Shown here: positions 48,991 to 61,524 of the stretch, in pieces | Layout of the letters: each line of letters opens with the position of its first letter | Position numbering within the stretch: the first letter of the stretch is position 1 | Assembly: GCA_036971475.1 (NCBI GenBank) | Contig: JBAIZL010000067.1 | Coordinates: 271,001 to 335,000, forward strand | Direction of reading: 5' to 3' | Source of the DNA: Prosapia bicincta | Lineage: Eukaryota; Arthropoda; Insecta; Hemiptera; Cercopidae | Length of the DNA stretch: 64,000 nt | Made by a program: the position numbers and the translations under genes | The notes under the pieces: generated by a model | Told to the model about the DNA's origin: nothing | The model's input: the letters and a program-made list of their open reading frames with translations, nothing else | Database searches by the model: none

Positions 48991-48994
48991 TTGT

Positions 48995-50800
48995 TTAGTT
49001 GTGAAATGAGAAAAATTGAAATTTATTAAATTAAATTTTTAAATTTAAGTTATCTAGCAATAATTGTTCCGTAATTATTATCGAGATTTTTCAGTAAGTA
49101 AAAGCCTGAAAATTTCAATTAGTGATATTAAAGTGTAATAAGTGAGCGTTTTTAGTTTAAGAGATAATATAATTCACCCTGGGTGCGCCACCCATCGTTG
49201 TTAGGGTGCTGAAGCGAGTCTCAAAATTGGATGTTTAAATTAAAAATTTCTTGTAAGGAATTTTTGTCATGATCACATGCGCACATGAACAAATGGTGAT
49301 AATTCACAACCTTGTAGTTATCAGTAAAATTATTCAACATTTTTTAGGAGTAGAGAGCTGATAACAATGTTCTTCTCCCTTTTTTTTACTAAGTGAATAG
49401 ATCTTTTTTAATAAGAAGGTGAAATTCGTTTATAACCTATGTCCACTACTAAGGGCAGCTCAAAACCACATTCATATCAGTTATTCTTACAGTTTTAAAA
49501 TGTTCAAAAATAATTCCGGTTTGTAATTCTACTGTATAAGTACACTAGGCCGGGCAAGAAAAATAATAATTGATAACAATTTATTTAAAACTTTAGTACC
49601 AACAAAGTATTGGCCAAATTTCAGCAGGAATTCCACCAGAAATTATATTTACATCAGCTAAACACTGCGCTAGATTGTAGGATTCTGTAATCTAGTTACT
49701 CTTAGGGAATAAAAACATTAGAAAGCAAGAATATAAATTCAAATATTAAAGTTTATAATATTTTCTATTAAAAATATTATTTGAAGAGAAACGAAGTATC
49801 CCATTGCTCAACAGGAAAACCTGCTGTGACCATGCTAATACATTTAGAAAGGGTACCATATCGAAGTAACTAGATATAGTCAACTCACTACCCCAAGGCT
49901 TTTTCAAGTAATTCTGTTTCTCAGCAGATAGTGAAAACCACGCCGTAATTAAATCTGGCTCGATAGAGTAAAGGCTACGGTGTCACATCAAATGCGAGTA
50001 ATCCTTCGGCCAGACAGATCCGTTCCTTCACGTGCAATACGTTATTTGCGTTTGCACCTTCTTGCGTCTTATCCGACATATCAGTCATGGCCAGATAGAA
50101 ATCGTTCGTTCGATGGCGTTATAGAAAGAACTACGTCGTAAATTGTCCCTCATGGAAAGTATAGAGCTTAAGTAAAACGTTTGTCAAAATAAACAAGGCA
50201 GAGGAGGAGTTCGGAAGATACCAGATATTGTTACCGAAACTGTTATATGAAGACGATAAATTTTTTGAATAAATGAGAATATCGAAAAGTACATTCTATT
50301 TAATTCTTAACAAAGTGGAGCAGAGAGTTATAATGTGAAATTAAACTACCTCGATCCAATTTCTAGTGAGAAAAGTCTTGTGATTACATTAAAGTGAGAA
50401 ATTAAATTTTTTTTTTAATAACATTTTGTCAAAAATTAAACTTTCAAACAAATAATCAGATATTAGGGATATTAGGTCGCACGTGAAGTCTGTCTATCAT
50501 CCCATCTCGATACATTTGAAGAATCCGGAGATGCTATAGTTGAAGAATGGGACAAGACTCTTGACGTCTTAGAGTTATTCATAACCTCATCATAGAGCAT
50601 TTGTTGGTAATTAATTTTAAGTTACATTTTTTATCTCTCTAGCCAAAGATTTAAAATCTCTTAGCAAACTTCTAAACAAAATTAGGTCTCAATCGTCATC
50701 ATCCCTCATATCTTTGCCATAGGTACCTTGGTTTTTATTATTAAACTTAGACAGATTTTGAGACTGTGATGTCAAGTTATTAAGTAGAAAAAGAATTATT
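48995..50800. other. Spacer, no gene recognised
   Basis: A somewhat less AT-rich part at about 49800-50250 has no coding signal I recognise. Confidence 0.45.
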
Positions 50801-50804
50801 CAAA

Positions 50805-50806
<2 letters not shown>

Positions 50807-50900
<94 letters not shown>
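50807..50900. repeat. (TG)n microsatellite
   Basis: A TG run with a few interruptions. Confidence 0.97.
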
Positions 50901-50901
<1 letters not shown>

Positions 50902-50904
50902 ACA

Positions 50905-52525
50905 CATAAATATATCATATTTGAATAAAAGATATATTACATTTTCAAAAAAACACATTTTGCAATTAAATAATACAAATACGAATGACTGCAAAATGAA
51001 ATCCATTAACACAATCTCAGACTCCTCAAATGATTCCGATTGCGAAATCTTTTTGATTGTTAAGAAATGAAATGCAAATTATCTCTCATTCCTACTTTGT
51101 ATTTATTATTATATTCAAGGACATAATATACATACTGTTTTGTATTGTTTATTCAAATATAGTATTTATTTTATTATTCATTTTTTTTAAATATTTAAAG
51201 TATATTAATTTTTTTTAGCATTTGTAATATTATTTTGATAAAATAAATGTTATGATTTTATAAGAGAATTGCGTATTTGGATTGTTGAATAAAAGACAAG
51301 TTATTTTATTGAAGGGGCAAAGAATACATTGGGTCTATAATTGCAACAATATTTACCAGACGAAACATCTTTTGTTCTGTAGGATAAAATACATTTTTGG
51401 AATTTCTCACTAGTATTTGATTTTTAAATAGTTTTGTTTTGTTATATTTAGGTATATAATTATCTCATACTTTTATACATATAGCTAATGTATTAGCTTT
51501 CGAAACGATGTTAGTTTTAACTGATTCCAATATGCTATTAACATTCCTTTCCTATAATGTACTTAACACTACTTTATTTCCACAGGACCAGATATTGAAG
51601 GACGAAGTTAGTAATTCTAAAAGATATCCTATTAATAACGCAAAAACGCGTTAATTAAACCGATGGGTTTCAGACGTATATTTAAAAAATGTAATTATTT
51701 AGTGTTTTAAAACTATATCTGAAAATACATTTACCACTAATTTTATGAAAAAAAAAAATTTATAGAATAGAAATAATTGTTTCTCGAAAATACTGGCAGG
51801 TTTAAATTCTACATGGTTATATTCAACACGGAAATAAGTGAGGGAAAACCATGAATGTGTAAGATCATATTCTAAAACACAAGTATAAAGGATTCCTGTT
51901 GTTTGGAATTGTTTCAGATATCAAAGCTGTGAACAGAAAGTGTGGGTGAATTTCCATCTGTTGTGTAATTCAAAGTATAATAATATCTTGTAGGTTGGGG
52001 TTAAACCTTTAAGCAGCCAAGTGCTGATTGAAAAATGCAGTCGGAAACGTACGCTTTTCATTACGTATTTTCCTTAACATTTTCTTTCATTATGCGTTCG
52101 TGCAACACGCTAGAATTCAACATTTCATTTTAAATGCTGACTTTATAACCCTTATCAAAGTAAGAAGTTATAGCTACTTTTAAACTGGAGCAAATTAGCA
52201 TCAACTTGGGCAAGCAAAGAAAATTTCCTCCGTGACCAGACATTAATGATACGACTTCCGTTTTTATGGAAACGTCTCTAATCTTATAAGGGTATTAAGT
52301 TCCATGATGAAAACCAAATATTTAACTTAAATAAGAGCACCAAAAACCCTTATCCATCATATCACAATATCTAGGTAAAACTGTTAAATATTTTAGTTTA
52401 CAACAAATTCTTTACTATTTTAGAAACTTATTTTAAGAAGCTCTATACAATTTTTGTTTTTTATCAAAAAAATGTTTAAACCAATCAAAAAAAGGGGTCG
52501 AAGATCATCACGTTTTTCGATTTCA
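50905..52525. other. AT-rich spacer, no gene seen
   Basis: No feature is supported. Confidence 0.5.
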
Positions 52526-52529
52526 TAGT

Positions 52530-52992
52530 CACCCTTTCTAGAAAGTGGCATTGCACTATGTCTGAACTATTCAAGTCGTTTCTCAATCAGGAAATCCCTC
52601 TTCATCCTGGGCCATGTTAGACATCTGTTAACTTTAATGGTGACCAATAATTGACAGTGATTGCCATTCGAAAGGGTGGCGTTTCACTGTATCCGAAGTA
52701 CGCAAGTAGTTTCTTCAGTCAAGAAATCCTTCTGCATCCTGGGCCTTGTTAGATATCTGTTAACTTTAATATAAAAGCATAATTTACAGTGATTGCCATT
52801 CGAGAGAGTTATATTGCACTGTGTTCCAAGTAATCAAATAGTTTCGTGAGTCAAGAAATCCTTCTGCATACTGGGCCTTGTTAAACCTCTGTTAACCTTA
52901 ATGTAAAAGTATAATTGACAGTGATTGCCATTCGAGAGAGTTATATTGCACTGTGTTCCAAGTAATCTAGTAGTTTCTTTAGTCAGGAAACC
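52530..52992. repeat. 132-bp tandem repeat, about 3.5 copies
   Basis: The marker GAAATCC, or its variant, recurs at 52591, 52723, 52855 and 52987, exactly 132 bp apart. Units share CTGGGCC-TTGTTA, CTGTTAAC-TTAAT and GTGATTGCCATTCGA blocks. Inner units are more alike than the left-hand one. The minus-strand open frame across it (52834-53094) is an effect of the 132-bp period being a multiple of three; I recognise no protein. Confidence 0.92.
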
Positions 52993-53114
52993 GTATTTCC
53001 CTGTGTCCTCTCTCTGGATTATTGTCCTCAATGTCACCATTTCGATACATTCACCATCAGGATACATTTTATTGTAATTTTGTTGCATCGGCAATAAGTC
53101 TAAATATTTACCAA

Positions 53115-53300
53115 ATTTACAACCAAATCTATCCTGACTAGATATTTCGTAGGTATACTTTAATATAGGAAGATAGTAGTGTTGAATAAAATTATAACGA
53201 AATTTATCCTGACTGGATACTTCGTAGGTATATTTTATTATAGGTAGATAGTAATGTTGAATAAAATTATAACCAAATTATATAACCTGACTGGATAATT
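53115..53300. repeat. 75-78-bp tandem repeat, about 2.4 copies
   Basis: A CCTGACTGGATA-type marker recurs at about 53133, 53208 and 53286. Shared blocks include TTCGTAGGTATA and GTTGAATAAAATTATAAC. Confidence 0.88.
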
Positions 53301-53939
53301 CACATGCCATTACAGACTAACATTTAAAATGTGAAAAAAGTAACTTTCCGTATTTTCCGCAGAAAAAAAGTTGATACTCATATTCTACTCATTAAAACGA
53401 GTAATGAAAAACAAAAACATTCAAAGTAAGTTCATTAAGACTATATTTTTTAACGAAAAATAACTGCAAGTAATAGTGATCAGAAATAAAAGAATTTATT
53501 AAATGTATGATAGCTTCAATATGATTTCTGAAAATCAAACCGGTTAGTGTCAACTATAACAACAACAATTGCCTTTGGTGGGAGACCTCATCCGATTCCG
53601 AGTACCATTTAGCAGAAAATAAACAATTTATAAGATATTTGTAAAGATCAGATAAAATTAGAAATAATGAAGCGAGAGGGTGATCAATGACAGTTACCAC
53701 ACATACATGTAATTAGTGACGAATAGAAGAATACTTGCTCCAAAATTAGTTTAAAAGAAACTCCGATAGGCAATGCTTTATTATGAACATAATTATTGGG
53801 AAAAGTGAAGAACCCTGTGTTATTCTTAGCGGTTTGTCCTGTTATCATGTGGGCTTGGAACAAGAAAGTCGATGCTGATGCAAAGACGTTTAGGTGCGCC
53901 TGTCGAAAAATGTACATAATTTACTTTATAATAGTAAAG

Positions 53940-54600
53940 TTAAATATAAAATTAAACCCCTCAAACTCCTGAAAACACAAAATGTTCCTTTAAAAAACAT
54001 ACATATCTAAAAATCAAAACTAACTCAAAATTTACCCAGATTTGATCCCAAAGTATTGTTGTAAAAACAAACATAATTCAACTGAAATTTACTTAAAAAT
54101 CATCCTGTAGAAACTAACAATTTAGTCATGAAATCACCAATATTAAAAAACCAGCATTTAAAAACAAAAAAACATACTTTAAAATAAAAAATATTTCAAA
54201 ACTAGCATATTTACCATTTATATAGCATCCTAAAATTTTACATAGTGAAAATTCGAAATCAAAACATGTAATCATGCATAATTAAAATCATCAGAAGTTA
54301 TAAGACAAACACATTTTAAAGAATCAAAGTTAATTTAAAATATCTCCAATTAAACATTAAAATTGATCAGAAAACCTCATTTTTAAGAACCAAAATAAAA
54401 TCCTAAAATATAGATACTATGCAAAACCAGCATCAATTCATAAAAATACTCATTGTGAAATCAAATATCATTGAAGAAACAAACATATTACACATTTAAA
54501 TCAATTAAACAAATCCCACATATTTTTAAACTAAAAATTTAATCATAAAAATAAACTCCTTTTTTAAAATAGACATAATACACAATCAAACATAAGTTAA
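53940..54600. other. A/C-rich, G-poor tract
   Basis: Over more than 600 bp the plus strand is dominated by A, C and T with very few G, giving strong strand asymmetry. Recurrent words such as AAAACAAACATA, AAAATCA and ACCAGCAT suggest a very degenerate tandem repeat, but I could not fix a period. No gene is seen. Confidence 0.5.
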
Positions 54601-54604
54601 AGTA

Positions 54605-57600
54605 GACAAGTATGATTCCTTAAAACATTGTATAATCTTTAGCAAAATCATTATATCCTCCTTGGTTTCTAATTTCTTTTATTTTAAAACCTAAATTGCA
54701 TTTACTTTCTAAAACATATTTAGTTAGTCATGAAACTATCTCTTTATTGAATAACCCAAAATGCATTCCTTACAAACAAATTTCTTTCATTTAACAATTT
54801 CTACATAAATCTACATAATCTTTACATAATCTTTTTCGTTTAATCTTACATAAATTTTGAAACACCTTTAAAATTATTTTGTATTTACTCCATATAGCCG
54901 CCATTTTTATTTTGTGACGTAATCAAACATAACGTCACAAACATCTGTACTCTAGGTTAGACAGATCCACTACATGAAATTCTTTTACCAAAAATGAAAT
55001 CTCTTAGTCTTACAATTTGTCTCAAAGATGATAAAGTGAATTTTCATTTATTTGAAAGAGAGATGGTAGTTCTAAACTTTTTTAAAATTTTCCTCCCACA
55101 ATTTGCCCTTGTAGTGAATCGTTTGCAGTAGCCAGGCTGGTGGGAATTTTCTCCGTCATCCCCTTTGTTGCATCGTCTGGGTTGGCGGGCCTTGGACTGG
55201 ATCAGCGTCAGTAGCTATCTCTTCTTTGCTCTCACTCCACATTTACCCTTTTATGGCTTTTCGCAGGTTTAAATTAAAAATGTCTAACATTTAGATTAAT
55301 TTAAAATAAGTATATTACTGTCTCTAATTTAGTTTCATTTACATCTTTTATATTTTCAACGTGAGTCCAAACCTTCGAATTAACTTTTACTTAAAAAATG
55401 TTTTACTGGATTTAATTTTTACTTCTGTTAATCTTTAATTAAGTCACTTCAGGTTTAAAAAATTGTATACTTCAATCGTTTAATTTTTTTTTTATTTACC
55501 GAACTACTTTCTCAGGAAAAAGGCAACACAAAGCGATGTCAATTAAAAACCGCTTTTAGAAATTTGCCTCCCTAAAAAGGTTAGGAAACACTCAAAATCT
55601 CATCTTTGGCAGACATTACAGTTGACTTAAAAATTGTACATACATGTTTACCGAAATTATGTAAAAAAACCGTAAGGTAAGTTCCGTCCCAGTTGACTTC
55701 TCTTGACTTTGACTTTTCTTGAGTTGTTTCTTACTCTTTCAGATGTTGAAAAAACCTACTTAAGAATGTCTTTGTCAATACTCATTTATATTATTTTAAT
55801 CATCAATTATTAGCTTATGGCAATATATTTTGGTTTAGTTCTTTATTTTTCATAAATTACATTTTGTCAATTTAAAATTTTTTTATTGTAATCCTTTAAT
55901 CCCCAATTTGGGCTCGTTAAAGTACGTGTAGTCCATTACTATTAGAAAAGGATTACCATATAATTCTAAAGTTTTCATCATTCTGAAACATTAAAGGCCT
56001 ATGCATATATCGTCCTAATGAAATTAGTACCAAAAACGCTATTTTCATTAGGCCGATATCTCTACCGAAGATCAAGTTTATTAGCATGTAGATGAACTAA
56101 GCTAATGTTTTAATAAATAACAGGGCCATGTAATCGATCATAGTGATGTGCAATATCCTTTTCAATGGTCTGGTCGTCTGTGTATAAGCCATGGTCCATC
56201 TATTATACATTAAATCCATGGTCCATCTATTATAAACTTCGTTGTTAAAACGGGATTATTATAAATGATTATGACTAAAGAATATACAATTTATTTCAAT
56301 AATTTAAAATTGTGTTGCTAGTAATAATATAAGATTTGAATAAGTGGATTCATTTTAATTAACACTTCTATAACAGGGGCAAAAAAGGTCGATTGGTTAA
56401 AACTACTATATCTTGATGGTTAACTTTTACAACACATTATAGCTATGATGCAAAATATTTATCAAAGTGTTATAATAAATTCACTTATAGCTACAACATT
56501 CCACAGAACAGATAAGTATACTGTTATTCTCTTTGTATTCTTTTATTTAAAATTCTGGTTTAAAATAGTAAATATGACTACTTTAAAAGGTTTTCCACAT
56601 AAAGAAAAAAGATCACAAACTTACTAAATATTAGATTCCATTTTAATTTTATAAATAAAATATATTATTGAAATCAAACATTTTTCATTATCTAATTTTA
56701 AGATTTTTTACACAATTTAAAGTACGGTGGTTTATATCCGGCACAAGTGTATCCCGGGCAGCATGGTAAATGCAAACACTGAAATAGATAAAAGACTAGG
56801 TTCTCAAATAGCAAGTAACGGTTAGTAATGATTAGGCACGGTTACAGGAAGTCAGTCAAAAGGAAAAGGTAATTCAAAAAGTGATAATACAAGAGGGTTT
56901 TATTAGCTACCATTAATGCGACACTGTATTGTCGTTTTTACCTGTAATGTCCAAAGTTACCTGTAGAAAAATGTGTTTAAAGTTTCCACAATAGTTAAAT
57001 CGAAAATAAGAACCATTAAATTTCATGTAATTTTTGTTAAACAAAGGTGCAAATCAATCAGCAAGGGGCGACAACTTATAGAACCACTCAACTCATAAAG
57101 TTTTACCAAGCACATTCTATCGTTTATGTTATCATGGTAGTAAGTAAATCGATTGTTTAAGTACAACATTTCTCATTGTACTTATAACTTAATTTTGATA
57201 AGTTTCTGCAGCGAATGTTCACACTAACACTCAGGTAATGCAGTGGATAAAGATGTACGCAATGGAAAATAAATTTTAATTCCAAATGTTGACAATAAAT
57301 CTTTTTCTTCTTGATTAACCTTATAATTGGTCAGTTAATTTAATTTAATCGCAATTATCAATTTACCTTATATTGTTGTTCTCTTCATGTAAATAATATT
57401 ATTACCTCACTGCAGACGTGCAAGAGATATAGAAATTATTAAGCCATGGGTTTATATGAACTTAAATTATGTTGTTAAGATTCGACAATTATATGGTTTT
57501 TAAAACTCAACCTATCCAAAATAGCATATTATGACATTTCTGAAATTATTGGGTTCTTAAAATATCAATATTTCTTTACCCGTTTAAATTTTGTGGTTTG

Positions 57601-58595
57601 TTGCTGGAAAAACAATATTACTATACTGACCTAATAGCACCATTAAATCTGCCTGGATGATTCTTTCTCCCCAGAGTTGATTCTCCTCAGCCCCGAGCGG
57701 GCTAATCTGACAGTTTTGTCACTCGTATTGAAATTTACTATGTAAAGCGTGGTAATAAAGAGTGCTCAGTTAAGCATAGTAGATGATCAGCACTTGAATG
57801 ACGCAAATTTTGCATACATTTCATTGCCGACATGATAGGCTTCGAATTCTAAAGTAATATAATGAATTAAAATTAAGCTTACCGACTCTAGTACTTTTGA
57901 GATGCTCGCACTTAATCTTGGATGACTATGTAGAGCCACTTAAATATTATTAGAATAATTAGGTGTAACATTATGAATCAAGGAATGGCGTTTGGGTTTG
58001 CTGACCGGGAAATCCACCATGTTCCATGAGTCATTCCACCTATACGTTGTACAAGCACAGAAGATTAGGACGAGCACAGAACCGGTCCTATTTCCGCTCC
58101 ATTACCCCATTTATTTTAACTAAAAATTAATAATAAATATAGATTCTACTAATAATTACAAAAAAAGATTCCAAACGACCCTAGGTTTAATTTAGTATAA
58201 CTTAATAAAACATAATCTAAAACTCATTACAAACTGCTAAAGTGAATAATAAAACACGGTAAAACACACGTTTGGTATGATTTATGAGCCCTGCAATTTC
58301 AAATAGAAGATATTAAACCTCATCACATCTGCATCACTGAGCAGACTCTTTGATAATTTATGAGCTCAGCGCTGAAGATACGCCACGTTTCTGGATAGCG
58401 AAAAAAGTTGACATTATAATAAAGAAAAAAAGTTATAGTCTTATTTATTACAAAGGTTTTAGACCTATATTTTTGTCAAAAGTAAATGGTGTTTTTAGAT
58501 TATTTAAAGGCACTTCTATTTTGATTTTGGTGTCCGTAAATTATTATTTTATATTATAAACATATAACAATAAAAAAAATAGGTCGTGACTATTT
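54605..58595. other. AT-rich sequence, no gene recognised; 28-bp direct repeat near 56190-56240
   Basis: CCATGGTCCATCTATTATA occurs twice, 28 bp apart, near 56191 and 56219. No coding or RNA gene is recognised in this 4-kb stretch. Confidence 0.5.
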
Positions 58596-58600
58596 TTGTG

Positions 58601-58644
<44 letters not shown>

Positions 58645-58689
58645 AGGGAGAGAGAGAGAGAGGGTGTGTGTGTGTGCGTGCGCGCGAGC

Positions 58690-58722
<33 letters not shown>
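58601..58722. repeat. Compound (TG)n-(AG)n-(TG)n microsatellite
   Basis: TG, AG and TG blocks with a short CG-containing stretch in the second TG block. Confidence 0.96.
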
Positions 58723-58724
<2 letters not shown>

Positions 58725-58950
58725 GCCGCGGTCAAAACTCGCTTCTTGGCGCTAATCTCGCGCCCACACCTTTATTACGACACCCTCAGCCGTGTATGTT
58801 TTACGCTCTACATTGACTTACTGGCGATGGGTGCTGTAGAGCCGAACCACGACAGTTCAGCTGCGGTCAAAATATGATCCAACCCGACTTACCATGTCCT
58901 GGTACCTGTAGTGTGTCGAGCGTGATCTGCCAGTGGATAAAATCCCTGGA
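58723..58950. other. GC-rich block of unknown origin
   Basis: The block follows the microsatellite directly and is much GC-richer than its surroundings. GCGGTCAAAA occurs near both ends (about 58727 and 58863). No protein motif is recognised. Confidence 0.3.
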
Positions 58951-58954
58951 CTTT

Positions 58955-60785
58955 ATTTATAAAACCAACCATAATGCTCTATCTCATTTAGATAGATTTT
59001 AGGCTTATTATTAATTATATTCTCAATGTTAAAATGAATATAATTGTTTCATATTGCTTAAATGTTTATTATAATTCTTTTTTCTAACTGATTTGAAATG
59101 TTTGCTTTTATTTTTTTAAATGGTTGGAAAAATTCTAGAAATTGTATTTCTGATTTACCATAGGTTAATAATAATAGCTTTAAACATATTGTGGTTTTAA
59201 TTTGATTTTTAATTAATTTGAAATTTAAACAATATAATATTAAAATTCACTTGACCATTTTATCTCAAAGGTTTATTTTTTTTTTCTCTTAACAAAAGCA
59301 GTTTTTACTTAAAATAAAGATAAGCAGCTCATATTGGTTCTCAAATGTTCTGGTTATTTTGATTAAAGTACATAATTATTCTTCTAGCACACATTTATAA
59401 AATATACAACTCTGAATAGAAAATGAGAAATATTTATATTAAATGTCCTTATTCATGGACATTTTATTTCATGCCCATTATTTTATTTTTAGAAGTAAGC
59501 GCAAGTTTACTTCCAAATCATTTAAATTTAAATTTACATTTGTGCTCCCAAATATAAATCTAAAAGATTCGTACAACAATTTTATGGGATTTTTGTTATT
59601 ACATATTTTTAATACTGGTTGTATGATGCAATTTTAATGGGCATAAAATAAACGATATTAACCATTTTAAAGCGATTTTAATTTCAATTTCCTTATTGAA
59701 ATTCTCATTCAATTTTTCTCATTCAATTCAAATATATAAATTTATTGATGACATTCGATTTTCTTTGTCTTAACGTGTTAAATTTGACCTTGTAATAATT
59801 TGATAAAATTTAATCTTGTTATTAGTAATTTAAATTTGAATAATTTATATTTAATCTCCACCATTTAGATAACTTTCCAATATAAAGTCAGTTGCTTATA
59901 TATTTTTTATTCTAATGAAAAATCAATTGGATAATAATTTTGTATTTAATGAAATTTGTATTTATAATTTTGAAATTTGTATTTAAATTAATAAATGGTT
60001 ATTTTGTTATTAAAATGTTGACGCCCTAAAAATCTTCATTGAACCTCACTCCTCTTCTCCCAAGGTAGGTTCCCTGGAGTCTGGAATGTTATAGCAGACG
60101 AGAATGAAGGATTTTAAGGCCTTCTTTAATACTGTTTAGTTACATTAAAAAAATTTATTTTCGAATCGGCGGTTGAAGAGCTGACCATCTCCACTATCAT
60201 CTTGGGCTATGGATTAAAGGCTTAGCCTCGGAACGGCATCTTGGAGTCCATGATTCTGGATGATCCCGAAGGAAATGTCCTTCTTCTCCAAGCACTAAAA
60301 GACGTCTCATTCCTCATAAAACGGATTCCCCCCTCTTTCGTTTTGTTAGCCAAAACCAGCCCTTAGGACCGGCTTCGTTTACCTATTCTGATAGCAAACA
60401 GATTTGCCCCGTTACTTTCACTTCCCCTATTTCGTTTTAAAATCTTTATTTTAAATAGTTTTACCGATTTTTGCCTTCTTTTGTAAAATCTGTATATGTT
60501 GAGACGCGTTTGTCTGTGGGAACGTTTTTTTAAATTTTATTAATTTTTTTAGAATCATTTGGAGGAAATAAGGGGATTTTACCTTTGATCTTACAAACAC
60601 TAAACAGCAAAAAAATCCTTATGGCATGAAGGCCCAGCACTGGGTTTGCTTTTCAGCGTTATTAGTTATTGACCACAGTTCTAACTATATTAAAAACCAA
60701 ATACCTGCAATTCGAACTTCTTTCAACCACTCTTTGTTGTCTCTTGGGAACACCGTTAGACATTACTTTAGGGGGCTAAAGTATA
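58955..60785. other. AT-rich sequence with a GC-richer part at 60040-60400
   Basis: No gene is recognised. The GC-richer part contains no domain I can name in any frame. Confidence 0.4.
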
Positions 60786-60789
60786 ACTG

Positions 60790-60791
<2 letters not shown>

Positions 60792-60845
<54 letters not shown>
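60792..60845. repeat. (AT)n microsatellite left of the PLE tail palindrome
   Basis: An AT run ends exactly at the left arm. Confidence 0.97.
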
Positions 60846-60849
<4 letters not shown>

Positions 60850-61100
60850 AATAGTTACTATCTGGAGTACACCTGTTCATTCTGCAGTCCATAATTCGCA
60901 GTTCCGACGTTTCGCTAGAATCTCATCCAGCATTGACAACAGTAGAAGAGCGAGTTGTACCCTGAAAAGAGTGGACTCGCTCTTCTACTGTTGTTGGGTT
61001 CACCTCGTCAATGCTAAATGAGATTCTAGCGAAATGTCGGAACTGCGAATTTATGGACTGCAGAATGAACGGATGTACTCCAGATAGTAACTATTCATCA
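60845..61100. mobile_element. Head-to-head inverted pair of Penelope-like 3' tails
   Basis: The left arm (60845-60954, minus strand) and right arm (60976-61100, plus strand) are inverted copies of the last ~115 bp of the Penelope-like element at 10945-11062. The right arm translates as MLNEILAKCRNCEFMDCRMN, against MLDEILAKRWNCDFMHCRMN in the longer copy. About 20 bp of unrelated sequence separates the arms, and the left arm lacks 12 bp of the right one. The element 3' ends face outward into (AT)n tracts on both sides. Confidence 0.85.
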
Positions 61101-61131
61101 TATTTTTCCATCCGTGAAGGAATACGTATCA

Positions 61132-61134
<3 letters not shown>

Positions 61135-61198
<64 letters not shown>

Positions 61199-61215
61199 GA
61201 GAGAGAGAGACAGGC
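61135..61215. repeat. (AT)n-(AG)n microsatellite
   Basis: An AT run is followed by an AG run. The same AT-then-GA order follows the Penelope-like copy at 11.07 kb. Confidence 0.96.
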
Positions 61216-61302
61216 AGGCAGAGACAGACAGATAGAGATATTGTAATATTTTTTTTTTGTAATATAGTTAATAAATTTAAAATATTTAAAAAGCAAGGAT
61301 AG

Positions 61303-61522
<220 letters not shown>

Positions 61523-61524
61523 CA

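Noticed and set aside
52834..53094. 86-codon minus-strand frame
   Set aside because: It mostly spans the 132-bp tandem repeat, whose period keeps frames open.
60905..60940. CTGGATGA followed by GAAACG on the minus strand in the Penelope tail
   Set aside because: The core has an extra base, no stem II or stem I forms, and the sequence is explained as coding tail (MLDEILAK).
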